From positions 1,922,001 through 1,986,000 of the forward strand of contig CP085629.1 of the NCBI GenBank assembly GCA_024704175.1: DNA of 64,000 bases. The letters run 5' to 3'. The stretch is from Paenibacillus sp. P25 (GTDB lineage: Bacteria; Bacillota; Bacilli; Paenibacillales; NBRC-103111). How positions within the stretch are numbered: position 1 is the stretch's first letter; the number at the start of each line of letters is the position of its first letter. The notes under the pieces are model-generated. The model did not search any database. It saw only the letters and a program-made list of their open reading frames with translations, and was not told the DNA's origin. A program made the translations under genes and the position numbers. Below are positions 32,135 to 42,257 of the stretch, in pieces.

Positions 32135-33662
32135 ATGAGTATTGTAAACGTAGAGCGACTCACGCATACGTATGGAGATAAACCGATTTTTCGCGAAATT
32201 AGCTTCCGATTGCTGAGAGGGGAGCATGCAGGCCTGGTCGGCGGCAACGGTGCCGGCAAATCGACGCTTCTGCGCATTCTGGCAGGGGATCTTATTCCCG
32301 ATGCGGGGACAGTAGAATGGTCGCCCCAGGTGAAACCCGGGTACCTCAAGCAGCACATCGATTTACAAGCGGGAACATCGATCCGGCAAACGCTGCAAAG
32401 CGCCTTCCGGCACTTGTATGAGCTGGAACGGGCCATGCTGCAATTAGCGGAGAAGATGGCTGGGGGAGGCGGCGACATCGAGCGTCTCTTAGCCCAATAT
32501 GGAGATTTGCAAATTAGACTGGAGCTGTCCGGATTTTATCAGCTCGATGCCAAGGTGGAAGCCGTCGCAACTGGACTGGGCCTCATGGAGCTGGGCCTGG
32601 AGCGGCCGGTAGAGCGTCTGAGCGGCGGTCAGCGGACGAAGCTGCTCCTGGGCAAGCTCCTGCTGGAGGAACCGCAAGTCTTGCTTCTCGACGAACCGAC
32701 GAATCACTTGGACGATGCTCATATCGATTGGCTGATCGGATACCTGAAAGGGTATGAACACGCCTTCCTTGTGGTGTCGCATGACGAGCGCTTTTTGAAT
32801 GAGGTGACTCAGTCGATCTTTCACTTGGAGCATCAGCGGCTGAGACGGTATACAGGGAATTACCGAGCCTTTCTTCAGGCATATGAGCAAAACAGGCAGC
32901 AGGTTCATGATGCCTATGAGCGCCAGCAGAAGGAAGTTCAGAGGCTGGAGAGCTTCATTCAAAAGAACCGGGTCCGGAAGGCGAAGCAGGCGAAGAGCCG
33001 TGAGAAGGCGCTGGAGAAGATGGTCCGGATTGACAGGCCGGCCGGAGAGATAAGGCCCCGCTTTACGTTCCCGCTGCAGATGCAGTCGGGGACCCGGATC
33101 GTAGATGCCAAGCAAATTCAGATCGGCTATGGCAAGCCGCTCTTTGCTCCCCGGGATCTGCAGATCAACCGGGGCGATAAGATCGCCATTACAGGCGGCA
33201 ACGGGATCGGAAAATCCACGATGCTGAAAACGCTGCTGGGCCGCTTGAAGCCCCTCAGCGGTTCGGTTCGTTTGGGCGAAAACGTCCGGATCGGCTACTA
33301 CGCGCAGGAGCAGGCCGCATCCACCCAAACGCCGCTTGAACATGTATGGACGCTGCGCCCGGATTTGACACAGAAGGATATCCGCGCATCGCTGGCCATG
33401 GCCGGCCTGACAGATCGGCATATTCGGCGCCGATGGAGCGGCTGAGCGGGGAGAGCAGGCCAAGGTTCGTTTGTGCGAGCTGATGCTGACTCCGAGCAAC
33501 GTTTTGGTTTTGGACGAACCGACCCATCATTTGGATGTCCTGGCGAAGGAGGCTCTTCAGGAGGCTCTGGCGCGATATGAGGGAACGATTGTACTCGTAT
33601 CCCACGAGCCGTCCTTTTACGCGCGGTGGGTGACGGGGATCTGGGCGATGGATCAGTGGTAA
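32135..33662 (+). CDS. ABC-F family ATPase, probable ribosome protection protein
   Basis: About 509 residues. I start at ATG 32135, nine bases after AGGAG; ATG 32129 is too close to it. There are two ATPase domains: Walker A GGNGAGKST and signature LSGGQRTKLL with Walker B LLLDEPTNHLDDAH, a linker (about residues 250-315, basic coiled coil QKEVQRLESFIQKNRVRKAK), then GGNGIGKST, LSGGEQAKVRL and LVLDEPTHHLD. No membrane domain is present, as expected for ABC-F. Two breaks close together, at the CC 33430-33431 and the G run 33448-33451, each need one base. The leader-peptide attenuator supports a role in protecting the ribosome from an antibiotic; which drug class is unknown. Confidence 0.88.
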
Positions 33663-33705
33663 AAACGGCCGAAGGGCCTGGAACATATTGAATCATAAGA
33701 GACAT

Positions 33706-33744
33706 AGGCGGCTGCCCGATTTGACGGGTGGCCGCCTTTTTATT
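33706..33744 (+). terminator. Intrinsic terminator after the ABC-F gene
   Basis: AGGCGGCtGCCC pairs with GGGtGGCCGCCT, followed by TTTTTAT. Confidence 0.85.
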
Positions 33745-33778
33745 TAGCGAGAAAAATTAAGCTCTTGCATTAAATATA

Positions 33779-33800
33779 TATATGCGATATATTGCATATA
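33779..33800. promoter_or_regulatory. Candidate GntR operator upstream of gntR-ilvD
   Basis: TATATGC (33779-33785), eight bases, GCATATA (33794-33800): a perfect inverted repeat ending 24 bases before the regulator start. Autoregulation by the GntR protein is likely, not shown. Confidence 0.55.
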
Positions 33801-33824
33801 ACAAATGAACCAAGGATGATGACC

Positions 33825-34490
33825 ATGCCAGTACCTAAAAATTTTGTTTCGCCGGTGCGGCTGTCGGCAAAGGAAAGGGCCTTATCTCAGATCCAGCGAT
33901 GGATTATCGACGGCACGCTGCAGCCAGGGGAGAAGCTGCTCGATGCCGAATTGGCGGAGTCGCTGGGCGTCAGCCGGACACCGATCAGGGAAGCTTTGCA
34001 GCCGCTTGAAGTGCAGGGTCTGGTCACGACCCATCCCGGCAAAGAGACCAAAGTGACGGAGATTGAGAAGGATGACATCTTCAAGATGTATTCCACGATG
34101 GCCGCTCTTCACGCTTTGGCCGCCGAAGTGACCGCGCAGGTAATTGACCAAGAGCAGATCGAGCAGCTTCGCGCAATTAATTCGGAGTTTGAAAATGCCG
34201 TCAAGAGCGGCCAGCCTTACCAGGCGATGGAAGCGGACGAGCAGTTCCATAACCTCATTGTCGAGCTGTCGGACAATCCTTATGCCGCTTCCTTCAGCGC
34301 CCAGTTGCTCGTCCATATCCGGCGGTTCAAATATGTATTCTTGAAGCGACCGATCGCCGCGACACAGGCTTCCGTTGACGAACATGCTGCGATAATTACG
34401 GCATTCGAGCAGAGAGACAGTGTACAGGCTCAGGCGATGATGAAGCGGAATTTTATCCGACCGATGCAGGAACTGCACGGCATCTTATAA
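33825..34490 (+). CDS. GntR-family regulator with FCD domain
   Basis: 221 residues from ATG 33825, which has AAGG nine bases upstream. The winged helix ([20 protein letters not shown], then [20 protein letters not shown]) is followed by an all-helical FCD/FadR-type effector domain (about residues 90-215) with the usual EFENAV and DEQFHNLI segments. It is 19 bases ahead of ilvD, so it probably senses a carboxylic acid or sugar acid and controls that gene. Confidence 0.9.
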   Translation: MPVPKNFVSPVRLSAKERALSQIQRWIIDGTLQPGEKLLDAELAESLGVSRTPIREALQPLEVQGLVTTHPGKETKVTEIEKDDIFKMYSTMAALHALAAEVTAQVIDQEQIEQLRAINSEFENAVKSGQPYQAMEADEQFHNLIVELSDNPYAASFSAQLLVHIRRFKYVFLKRPIAATQASVDEHAAIITAFEQRDSVQAQAMMKRNFIRPMQELHGIL

Positions 34491-34509
34491 TGACAGGAGC
34501 GGGGTTCGA

Positions 34510-36200
34510 ATGGCGGAAAGCAAAGACTTACGGATTCGCAGCAAGGTGATCAGCGAAGGGGTAAACAGGGTGCCGAACCGGGCGATGCTGCGTGCCGTCG
34601 GTTTTACCGACGAGGATTTCAAGAAGCCGATGATCGGGGTAGCCAGTACATGGAGTGAGGTCACCCCGTGCAATATGCACATCAACGAGCTGGCTGTGAA
34701 GGCCAAGCAAGGGGTCCGGGAGCATGGCGGCGCCCCGTTGATTTTCAATACGATTACCGTGTCGGACGGGATTTCCATGGGACATGAAGGCATGCTGTTC
34801 TCCCTGCCGAGCCGGGAAGCCATAGCGGATTCGATTGAGATTGTTGCGGGAGCCGAACGCTTCGACGGGCTTGTTGCGATCGGCGGCTGCGATAAGAACA
34901 CACCCGCCTGCCTGATGGCGATCGGGCGAATGAATATACCTTCCGTCTATGTCTATGGGGAACGATTCAACCGGGGCATCTTGACGGCAAGAACGTCGAT
35001 ATTGTCACCGCTTTCGAGGCGGTCGGCAAATACCATGACGGGCAGATGACCGATGAAGAGATTCATAAAGTGGAATGCAGCGCCTGTCCGGGTCCCGGTT
35101 CCTGCGGCGGAATGTATACGGCGAATACCATGGCCGCCGCTGCGGAAGCGATGGGGATGAGTCTCCCGGGATCCTCCTCTACCCCGGCGATTTCTTCGGA
35201 CAAAGCGGCGGAATGTGCGGAAGCGGGAAAACAGGTCATCGCGTTGCTGGAGCGGGATATTTATCCGCGAGATATCATGACCAAGAAAGCCTTTGAGAAC
35301 GCGATAACGGTTGTCATGGCCTTGGGCGGTTCTACGAATGCGTTCCTGCATTTGCTTGCTATTGCGCATTCGGTCGGCGTGGATTTGACGTTGGATGATT
35401 TCGAGCGGATCCGCCTGCGTGTTCCCCATCTGGCCGATCTGAAGCCTAGCGGTCAGTATGCCATGCAGGATTTGAACGATATCGGAGGTGTTCCGGGCGT
35501 AATGAAGCTGCTCCTGGCGGAAGGACTTCTTCACGGCGACTGCTTGACGGTAACCGGGAAAACATTGGCGGAGAATCTGGCCGAGGTGCCCTCGCTCCGG
35601 GAAGATCAGGAAATTATTCGCCCGCTGGATAAGCCGCTGAAGCCGAACGGACCGCTCGTTGTACTGAGAGGCAACCTTGCACCCGAAGGAGCCGTAGCCA
35701 AAATGTCGGGCATGAAGAAGCTGAGGTTTGTAGGGCCGGCGAAGGTCTATGACAGCGAGGAAGCTGCAACGGAGGCAATTGTAAAGGATGAGATTCAAAA
35801 AGGCGACGTGCTCGTCATCCGTTATTGCGGACCGAAGGGCGGACCCGGCATGCCGGAGATGCTGTCGGTCACGGCGCTCATTGTCGGCAAAGGGCTTGGC
35901 GGGGAGGTCGCGCTGATTACAGACGGCAGATTCTCAGGCGGTTCTCATGGGTTTGTGGTCGGCCATGTATCGCCCGAAGCGCAAGTGGGCGGACCGATCG
36001 CACTCTTAAAGAGCGGGGATAAGGTCATCATCGACAGCGAAACGCAGCAACTTTCGTTTGAGGTGTCGGAGGCGGAGCTGGAAGCCCGTGCGAAGACCTG
36101 GGTGAAGCCTCCGCTCAAAGTATCTTCCGGTGTGCTTGCCAAGTATGCACGGCTTGTCGCTTCCGCTTCCAAAGGGGCGGTAACGGATCTGCCTGAATAA
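34510..36200 (+). CDS. ilvD: Dihydroxy-acid dehydratase family, one frameshift
   Basis: About 563 residues. Iron-sulfur dehydratase of the IlvD/EDD family. IlvD dehydrates 2,3-dihydroxy-3-methyl acids in valine and isoleucine synthesis. Motifs: [31 protein letters not shown] (cluster cysteines) and [15 protein letters not shown] near the C-terminus. The break lies at the G run 34957-34960; one more G reads [12 protein letters not shown], the family consensus. Motifs fit true IlvD. The GntR regulator in front is unusual for a branched-chain gene, so a sugar-acid dehydratase role remains possible. Confidence 0.88.
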
Positions 36201-36217
36201 AGAGAACGGAAAATGAA

Positions 36218-36259
36218 AAGGACAAGAGCCGCCGCGGCCGGCAGGTTCTTGTCCTTATT
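36218..36259. terminator. Terminator between ilvD and the convergent dehydrogenase gene
   Basis: AAGGACAAGA (36218-36227) pairs with TCTTGTCCTT (36247-36256), followed by ATTT. Confidence 0.75.
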
Positions 36260-36289
36260 TCGTACGGCTGGAGGTTGGTCCCGCCGCTA

Positions 36290-37455
36290 TTACCCTACAT
36301 CCTCATACGCTTGCTCAATAATCCGCAAGTAATCGTCATAGCCGATCGGCCGCACGTTGCTTGGCGTCGAATTGTTCAGAACGGCGAGCTCGGCGATCCG
36401 CGAAAAATCTTCCTCGCGCACGCCTGGCAGATCTCTAAGCTTGGGAATCTCCAGATGTCGTGTCCACTCCCGCACGCCTTCGATCAGCGGCTGCGCGGCC
36501 CGGTCATCCGCATCGGAGTCCCCAGCAAACTGCATATGCCGGGCCATGTCGGCATGGACGGCGGTCTCCGTTTCCGCATTGAACTGGAGCACATAGGGCA
36601 AGAATACCGAGTTCGCCACCCCGTGAGGCGTATCGTACAAGCCGCCGAGCGCTTCGGCCAGACAGTGGACGGCGGCGACATCGCTGGAGCCGAAGCAAAG
36701 GCCGGCCATCATGCTGCCCTCCAGCATGGCATAACGCGCCTGTTCGTCTTGTCCGTCGCGGAAAGCCTTCGGCAGGGCGGCGACAATTGTCCTCATCGCT
36801 TTGGCCCCGAGCGCTTGCGAGATCGGATTGTTTACTTTGCACGAATAGCCTTCGATGGCATGTACCAGCGCGTCCACGCCTGTTGCGGCGGTGACGGCTT
36901 TCGGCACGGTGAAGGTCAGCTTCGGGTCAAGCACGGCCAGCAGGGGACGCAGAGCGGCGTGTTTGAGCGTAAGCTTCCGGTGAGTAGCGGATTCGGTAAT
37001 GACCGAGGAGCGGGTCACCTCCGAGCCTGTGCCTGCCGTAGTCGGTACGCACACGATAGGAGCAATGCCGGCATACGGCCTTGTTCCATCGATATACTCA
37101 GCAGGAGTCCCGCCGTTCGGACCGAGCAGGGCGATGGCTTTTCCCGTATCCATCGCGCTGCCCCTCCAACCGCAACAACTGCATCCAGCCGCTGCTCGGT
37201 AAAGAGCTTCGCCCCGGCCAGGCATTCGGTGTCCCGCGGATTTTGCGAGAGCGCATCGAAGAGCACTACGCGATATCCCGCCGCCTCAAGCCTTTCCTGG
37301 ATGGGCCGGACGATCCCGGCTTTCACGATGCCCGGATCGCTCACCAGCAGAATCGACGGCTCGATCTGCACCGACTTGAGCAAATCGGGCAGTTGTTCCG
37401 CCAAGCCCAGCCCCATTTCAATGCGGGTATTGCAATAATAGCTGAAATTCTCCAA
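36290..37455 (-). CDS. Iron-containing alcohol dehydrogenase, one frameshift
   Basis: About 388 residues if a TTG start at 37455 is used (LENFSYYCNTRIEMG, with AAAGGGG some bases upstream). The upstream frame to 37557 is open but lacks a better site. Seen are the NAD-binding GGGSAMDTGKAIA, PTTAGTGSEVT, and the metal-ligand stretch DALVHAIEGY...HCLAEALGGLYDTPHGVANS, with the expected Asp/His positions. The break is at the C run 37163-37166; one more base gives VAVGGGSAMD. Substrate is unknown (family includes 1,3-propanediol, butanol and lactaldehyde dehydrogenases). Confidence 0.87.
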
Positions 37456-37651
37456 TTTCCTCGCGGCCCCTTTCCGGAAAATCCGTTCTAAATTAAGATC
37501 TCGACGTTTGGAAGGATAACGAACACAAGTATACAACGATAAGACCCTCTGCGACAATTTTTACCGGCTTGACGTCATTGCGAAGAGATGCGGCAACGGA
37601 GACCCAGTGGTTGAGGGACCGTTTAGACTGAAGCGGGCGAAGAGCGGCAGG

Positions 37652-37680
37652 TTGACAAACGGTAAAAGTACGGATACAAT
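37652..37680 (+). promoter_or_regulatory. Near-consensus sigma-A promoter for the DUF6530-like gene
   Basis: TTGACA (37652-37657), exactly 17 bases, TACAAT (37675-37680). Confidence 0.85.
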
Positions 37681-37697
37681 CAATTTCATGTTTAGTG

Positions 37698-37716
37698 ATT
37701 TAGTAAATTACTAAAT
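37698..37716. promoter_or_regulatory. Operator-like palindrome downstream of the promoter
   Basis: ATTTAGTA, three bases, TACTAAAT: a perfect 8+8 inverted repeat placed 18 bases after the -10, where a bound repressor would block initiation. No regulator gene lies immediately beside it. Confidence 0.65.
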
Positions 37717-37743
37717 TGAAATAAACGAAAGAGGGAAAGATAA

Positions 37744-38222
37744 ATGAAAATACCGACGACTTTAAAACATAAACCGGTGATCGTGTCGGAAAATTATGAG
37801 AAGGTGGACGGCCGCCTCGCCGGGAATACGGATGCCAAAGGCCTTTCTTTGGGGCTTGCGCAATGGAATGACCGGGGAAAATCGATATCTCGGCTAAAGT
37901 ATGGAGATACACGGGAGAGAAGTGGTCCAGGCAATCGGAGGAGTCGCCGCTTCACCGCGTACTCGATTTATCCATTCTGATTTGCCGTACCATGGCGCAC
38001 TTTCGCGAAGCCTACCGGTACGAGCATTTGTACGATCCCCAGCAACCTGTGATCGACCGCGTTGGCCTGCAAGGGGACGCCATGACGGTGGCGGTATGCA
38101 CGGACAATGAAAAAATCGACGAAGATATCAAGCTGTTCAGCCAGGCGCTCAGCAGCGACGACGAGCTGATCGGGGAAAGGCTTCGTACGTTATCGAGTAT
38201 TTTGAAGGATATGGGATACTAA
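37744..38222 (+). CDS. DUF6530-like protein, one frameshift
   Basis: About 159 residues. It opens MKIPTTLKHKPVIVSENYEK and contains DAKGLSLGLAQWNDRGK, followed after the break by AKVWRYTGEKWSRQSEE and LDLSILICRTMAHFREAYRY. I associate this pattern with DUF6530, of unknown function. The break is in the GGGGAAAA stretch at about 37874-37881 (one base missing). No signal peptide or membrane segment. It has its own strong promoter and palindrome and may be co-transcribed with the GIY-YIG gene 51 bases later. Confidence 0.65.
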
Positions 38223-38273
38223 TTGCCGGGAAGACCAGGGAACTAGTCGATGCAGCGGGGAGGAGAAAAATCG

Positions 38274-38632
38274 ATGGATAAGAGCAAACGCAAGGAATTG
38301 ATCGAGGAATTCAAGCAGATGAAGACCTACATGGGCGTCGTTCAAATCACGAATCAGAGGAACGGTAAAATCTTTATTGACAGTTTTTCCAATCTGAAAA
38401 ATAAATGGTTCACCCTCAAGATGCAGCTCGATATGGGGAGGTTCGCGAACGCCGAGCTGCAGAAGGATTGAAAGAGCATGGCGCTGAGGCTTTCACGTAT
38501 GAGGTGCTGGAGCAGAAGAAGACGGACGATGTGACCGACATGCGCTGGGAAGTGAGGCAAATGTTGAAACCGTGGCTGGAAAAACTGCAGCCTTACGGGG
38601 ATAGAGGCTACAACAAGCCGCCGAAAGAGTAA
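38274..38632 (+). CDS. GIY-YIG nuclease-like protein, one frameshift
   Basis: About 119 residues from ATG 38274 (GGGGAGGAG ahead). It contains KTYMGVVQITNQRNGKIFID (GIY-YIG-like strand pair), an Arg-like helix region, then WKEHGAEAFTYEVLEQKKTD and a lysine-rich end. It resembles the small GIY-YIG proteins of bacilli, in which the first motif is degenerate ('YMGVVQI'). The frame is broken near 38470-38473, where GATTGAAAG should read with one more G. Nuclease activity is uncertain because of the altered motif. Confidence 0.7.
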
Positions 38633-38882
38633 TAGAAGAAAAGGTGCCCGCCGATCGATGAAGTGCACTGCTTGGAATTTACATTGAGCCTTCGTGTCTG
38701 CCAATGAAAATTCCAGAGGGTGCATTTTTCATGCGCCCGGGGTTGTTAGCCTTGAAGGGGTTTCGGCCGCCTAACCATGTTATAATACATTTAAGGAACG
38801 GCAGCGGATTCTGAATGGTCCCGGCAGCAGCTGCACAAGCTCCGTTTTCTTTGTTGAAAATGAATGAAGAAAGGTGATGACT

Positions 38883-40084
38883 ATGGCACGCGTTTTGCTG
38901 ATCAACGGAGGTTCCGAAGGACATATCAATCCGACGCTGGGTGTGGTTCAAGAGCTTGTCCGCCGCGGCGAAGAGGTGGTTTACTTTGCAGCGGACGCCT
39001 ATCGCGAACGCGTCGAACAAACGGGCGCCGAGGTGATCACGCTCGATGGAGGCAAAATGGTGGAGGCGTTCCTGGCCGGAGGAAGGAATCTTTGGGGACG
39101 GGTGGGGGGACTGCTGCGCACCGCCGACATTGTCATTCCCCGTGTCCTGGAGCAGACCAAAGGAAGACGGTTTGATTACATCATTCATGACTCGATGTTC
39201 GGTCGCGGGCGTTTGCTTGCGCAAATCCTTGGCCTCCCGGCCATTAACTCGTGCACCAGTTTTGCCGTTCAACCCAGCGGCTTTGATGAGCTGCACAATC
39301 GCCTCTCGAGCCATTTTCCAACAGACGTAAACGAACATGCCAAACAGGAGTTTCACCGGCTGGTCGATCACGTGCAAGCAAAATACAATGTACAGGTCGG
39401 CTCCGCTTACGAAGTATTGAGGAATCCTGCGCCGCTGACTATCGTTTATACGTCGAAACGCTTCCAACCGGGTGGAGAAAGCTTCGATGATACATACAAG
39501 TTTGTCGGGCCTTCAATTGTGCCGCGTTCAAGCGGTCCATTCGATTTCTCATCGATCGACACGGAACACCTGATCTACATCTCGCTGGGCACGGTTTTCA
39601 ATCAAGCGGTGGATTTTTACAAGCTCTGTTTTGCAGCGTTTGCCAAAACGAAGTACACCGTGATTCTATCCGTCGGCAAACAAACCCGGATCGAGGAATT
39701 GGGAGACATTCCGGCGAATTTCATCGTTCGCAGCTATGTCCCGCAGCTCGAAGTGCTGCAGCAAGCCCAATTATTTATCACACACGGCGGCATGAACAGC
39801 ACCAGTGAAGGCCTGTTTTATGGTGTGCCGTTAATTGTCTTCCCCCAAAGCGCCGATCAGCCGGTTATAGCGCGGCGTGTGGCTGAAGCCGGTGCAGGCA
39901 TCCAGCTGAATCAAGAAGGCTTAACGGCGGGGAGCTGAGAGAAGCGGCGGAACGCGTACTTGGGGATGCATCGTTTCGAAAGGTATGCGAGGAGATCGGC
40001 GATTCGTTCCGAGCTGCGGGCGGGTATCAACAAGCTGTAGAAGAAATTTTCTCTTATAAACAAAGTTTGGGTATAACTAATTAA
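38883..40084 (+). CDS. Macrolide-type (MGT) UDP-glycosyltransferase, one frameshift
   Basis: About 400 residues from ATG 38883 (AAAGGTG upstream). GT1 family: an N-terminal acceptor domain opening MARVLLINGGSEGHINPTLG, and a C-terminal nucleotide-sugar domain with the signature THGGMNSTSEGLFYGVPLIV and FPQSADQP. The MGT subfamily glycosylates macrolides and other small molecules. The break is at the G run 39929-39932; one more G continues LTAGELREAAERVLGD to a stop at 40082-40084. A -10 hexamer TATAAT lies at about 38788. Drug inactivation is possible; the substrate is not visible from sequence. Confidence 0.85.
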
Positions 40085-40092
40085 ATGAGATC

Positions 40093-40134
40093 AAAAAACC
40101 GATTCTTCCTTAGCGCAGGAAAAATCGGTTTTTT
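40093..40134. terminator. Terminator between glycosyltransferase and MFS genes
   Basis: AAAAAACCGATT (40093-40104) pairs with AATCGGTTTTTT (40123-40134); symmetric, so it can serve both converging genes. Confidence 0.85.
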
Positions 40135-40162
40135 ATTTGATCAAATGGCGCTCGTTTGCAGC

Positions 40163-41457
40163 CTAGCGGCTTTCTTCAGTGTTTATTTCCGCATCCAGCC
40201 GGCGCACTTCCGGGGAGGACAGGGTCCATAGAACGCCTAGAAGAAGCAGGAGGCCGCTGGCGGCCAAGATCAGTCCGATGCCCGCTCCCGGGCCATAACC
40301 AATCAAGGTTTGCAGCCGCGGCCATAGCTCCTCGAACTGAGGTTTGCCGCCGCCAATGATCTGCGAGCGGACCCGTCACGAGAAAGGACAAGGGAGCTGT
40401 AACGGCGCAAAGCTGGCCATAGGCGGCAAACACCCTGCCTTGCAGAGGAAGCGGGGTTCTTCGCTGCAGCAGCGAGTGAAAGAGCGCCCCTGTCATGGCC
40501 AGGGGAGCATCAGCAGGAACATGGCGGCGCCCATAATCCAGGTATGCCGGCCCGTTCCGAGAAGAATAAACATGACGGAGGTGAGCACCGAACCGGCAAA
40601 AATGAACCTGATTTTATATCGAAAATGCCCCTGCCACACAGCCGCCGCGGCTCCCGTCAATGCCCCGGCATTCATGGCCCCCAGTAGGATGGACGCCGTG
40701 TCGGTGCTGCCCGTACGCTGCAGAAAATAGGGAATGGCAAGCTCCAACGGACCGTTCAGGACAAAGTTCCACCACCCGAAATAAAGGAAGAGATACAATA
40801 GCGGCTTCTGCTTCCAAACGAACCGGTAGCCTTGAACGGCTTCTTTCCACAGTCCGCCACCGCCTTCCTCCTGAGCTTCCGTACGTTTGATTTCAGGCAG
40901 CGGCAGAAAGGCGATAACCCCGTCCCGATAAGAAACGTCAGAATATCCACGAACAGGATGCCGGTCATCCCATAGGGTTCATACAGCATGCCCGTCATGG
41001 AAGGGGCGATCACGCCTGCCAGCGGGAACAGAAGCTCCTTCAGGGCATTCATCCGATCCAGCTCCTCCTCACGTACCATAAGCGGAATCATCGTCGCCGT
41101 TGCCGCGCTCTGCAGCGCCATGAACATGCCTTGCACAGCGGCAATGCCATAGATCGGCCACAGCACGGGATTTTCACTGTTCAGGCAAAGGACGAGCAGA
41201 GCCGTGCACAACATTTGGCCCGTATCTCCGGCAAGGATCGCCGTCTTCCGCTTCCACCGGTCCGCCGCGATGCCGATCCAGGTCCCGAAGAAGAGGAGGG
41301 GCGGCTCGTTAAACAGCGACAGGAGTAGAAGGGGAGTCGCTTGACCCGTTTCATGAAACAGCTTGATCCCGACCGCAATGGAGGTCATGCGGCTTCCCAT
41401 CAGGGAAATCCCCTGCAGGCTAAAGAAAAGGTAAGGTAATTTATTCGAACGGCACAT
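40163..41457 (-). CDS. Major facilitator superfamily efflux pump, three or more frameshifts
   Basis: About 430 residues. Start ATG 41457 with AAAGGAG seven bases ahead. About 12 hydrophobic helices are visible: LPYLFFSLQGISLMGSRMTS, LLLSLFNEPPLLFFGTWIGI with the loop AADRWKRKT (MFS motif A), VQGMFMALQSAATATMIPLM, FLYFGWWNFVLNGPLELAIP and others. Breaks at the C run 40918-40921, the G run 40502-40505 and near 40360-40370; the first two need one base. It resembles MefA-like or related drug exporters. A leader RNA with peptide and terminator precedes it, which supports drug-induced expression. Confidence 0.82.
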
Positions 41458-41480
41458 CTCGAATCTCCTTTATACGCAGC

Positions 41481-41520
41481 AAAAAAGCTTCCGTGGAACT
41501 ATACAGATCCAAGGAAGCTT
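41481..41520 (-). terminator. Leader terminator (attenuator) of the MFS gene
   Basis: On the minus strand AAGCTTCC pairs with GGAAGCTT, followed by six T, 24 bases before the MFS start codon. Transcription entering the gene must pass it. Confidence 0.85.
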
Positions 41521-41622
41521 CTAGTTCGGTAGAAGGTTATGCCGATAGCGGCGGAACCATCTGGTACCGAAGAACTGCTTATTGTTCTGATGTTCTGAAG
41601 AGGAGAAGCAGGTCAGCCGCAT
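41521..41622 (-). CDS. Candidate 33-residue leader peptide of the MFS gene
   Basis: ATG 41622 to TAG 41521-41523. It opens MRLTCFSSSEHQNNK and ends RWFRRYRHNLLPN. The stop codon touches the first base of the terminator stem. The basic RRYR stretch resembles arrest-prone Arg-X-Arg segments in macrolide-sensing leaders. The ribosome site is weak (AGAGCT). Position and composition make it a good attenuator peptide candidate; unproven. Confidence 0.5.
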   Translation of the reverse strand: MRLTCFSSSEHQNNKQFFGTRWFRRYRHNLLPN

Positions 41623-41689
41623 GATGAATCTAAGCTCTGTCGATGGACAGAACCCCGGGACTTGCGGGCAATCCCTGCTTCGTATGCAA

Positions 41690-41725
41690 TTAAGCGTTCT
41701 CTTCAGAGCAGCCAGTGAGGAGCAT
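41690..41725 (-). CDS. Candidate short leader peptide (MLLTGCSEENA)
   Basis: 11 codons and TAA on the minus strand, with AAAAAGGGG about 12 bases upstream. It is the first possible translated frame of the MFS leader RNA. Confidence 0.35.
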   Translation of the reverse strand: MLLTGCSEENA

Positions 41726-41812
41726 GTGCTGTCGATTCCCCTTTTTCAAAATACCGTTTGGTTTCGATTGGAATTATTTTAGCACAAAGCCTTGCAAAAT
41801 GCATTGGCCTAA

Positions 41813-41941
41813 CCGATCAAGGATGAAGGCTTGCATAGTGAAATTGGACTTATCATGAAGCGGGACGGTTATCTTGCCCCGGCGGCACGTCGATTCGTGA
41901 ACCATGTTCAAGATATGTGCAATCGTTACACGGGTTCATAA
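41813..41941 (+). pseudogene. C-terminal remnant of a LysR-type regulator
   Basis: 42 codons in one frame, between a stop at 41810-41812 and TAA 41939-41941. The translation (IGLIMKRDGYLAPAARRFVN) matches the last part of the LysR effector domain ('iGii.r.d.ylsPaa..Fi..v'). The rest of the gene is absent, so this is a truncated relic next to the MFS promoter. Confidence 0.6.
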
Positions 41942-42257
41942 AGAAGACATAACATATATTATGTAGACTATATGGACCGCCGTCTTTCACAAAAGCTCTT
42001 AATCATGTTATTGTTATATTGATACAATTCAGGGAAGGGAGATCGATATATTGCCAAAACGCCGCCGCCTCCATATGATGCAGTAACAAGCTTCACATGC
42101 ATCGACGGATACACGGCTATTGGATTACGATATGCAAACGATTATGTTACAAAGAATTACATTTTCGCTCTTGCGCTCCCGGCGCGGGGGTACGAGTCAT
42201 TTCCACGGGAGAATTTTCATAAATTAATCCTAAGCCTCTTATTAAGGACGTGAAGCC
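41942..42257 (+). other. Gene-free stretch upstream of the FtsH-like gene
   Basis: It contains palindrome copy 2, a weak promoter-like pair (TTAATC, 41999-42004; TACAAT, 42023-42028) and a possible 11-codon frame from TTG 42051 (MPKRRRLHMMQ) behind GGGAAGGGAG. Nothing else is recognisable. Confidence 0.4.
41945..41971. repeat. Palindromic repeat, copy 2
   Basis: Core ACATAACATATATTATGT at 41947-41964, with the same AGAC and ACTAT flanks as the copy at 28659-28685. Confidence 0.75.
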
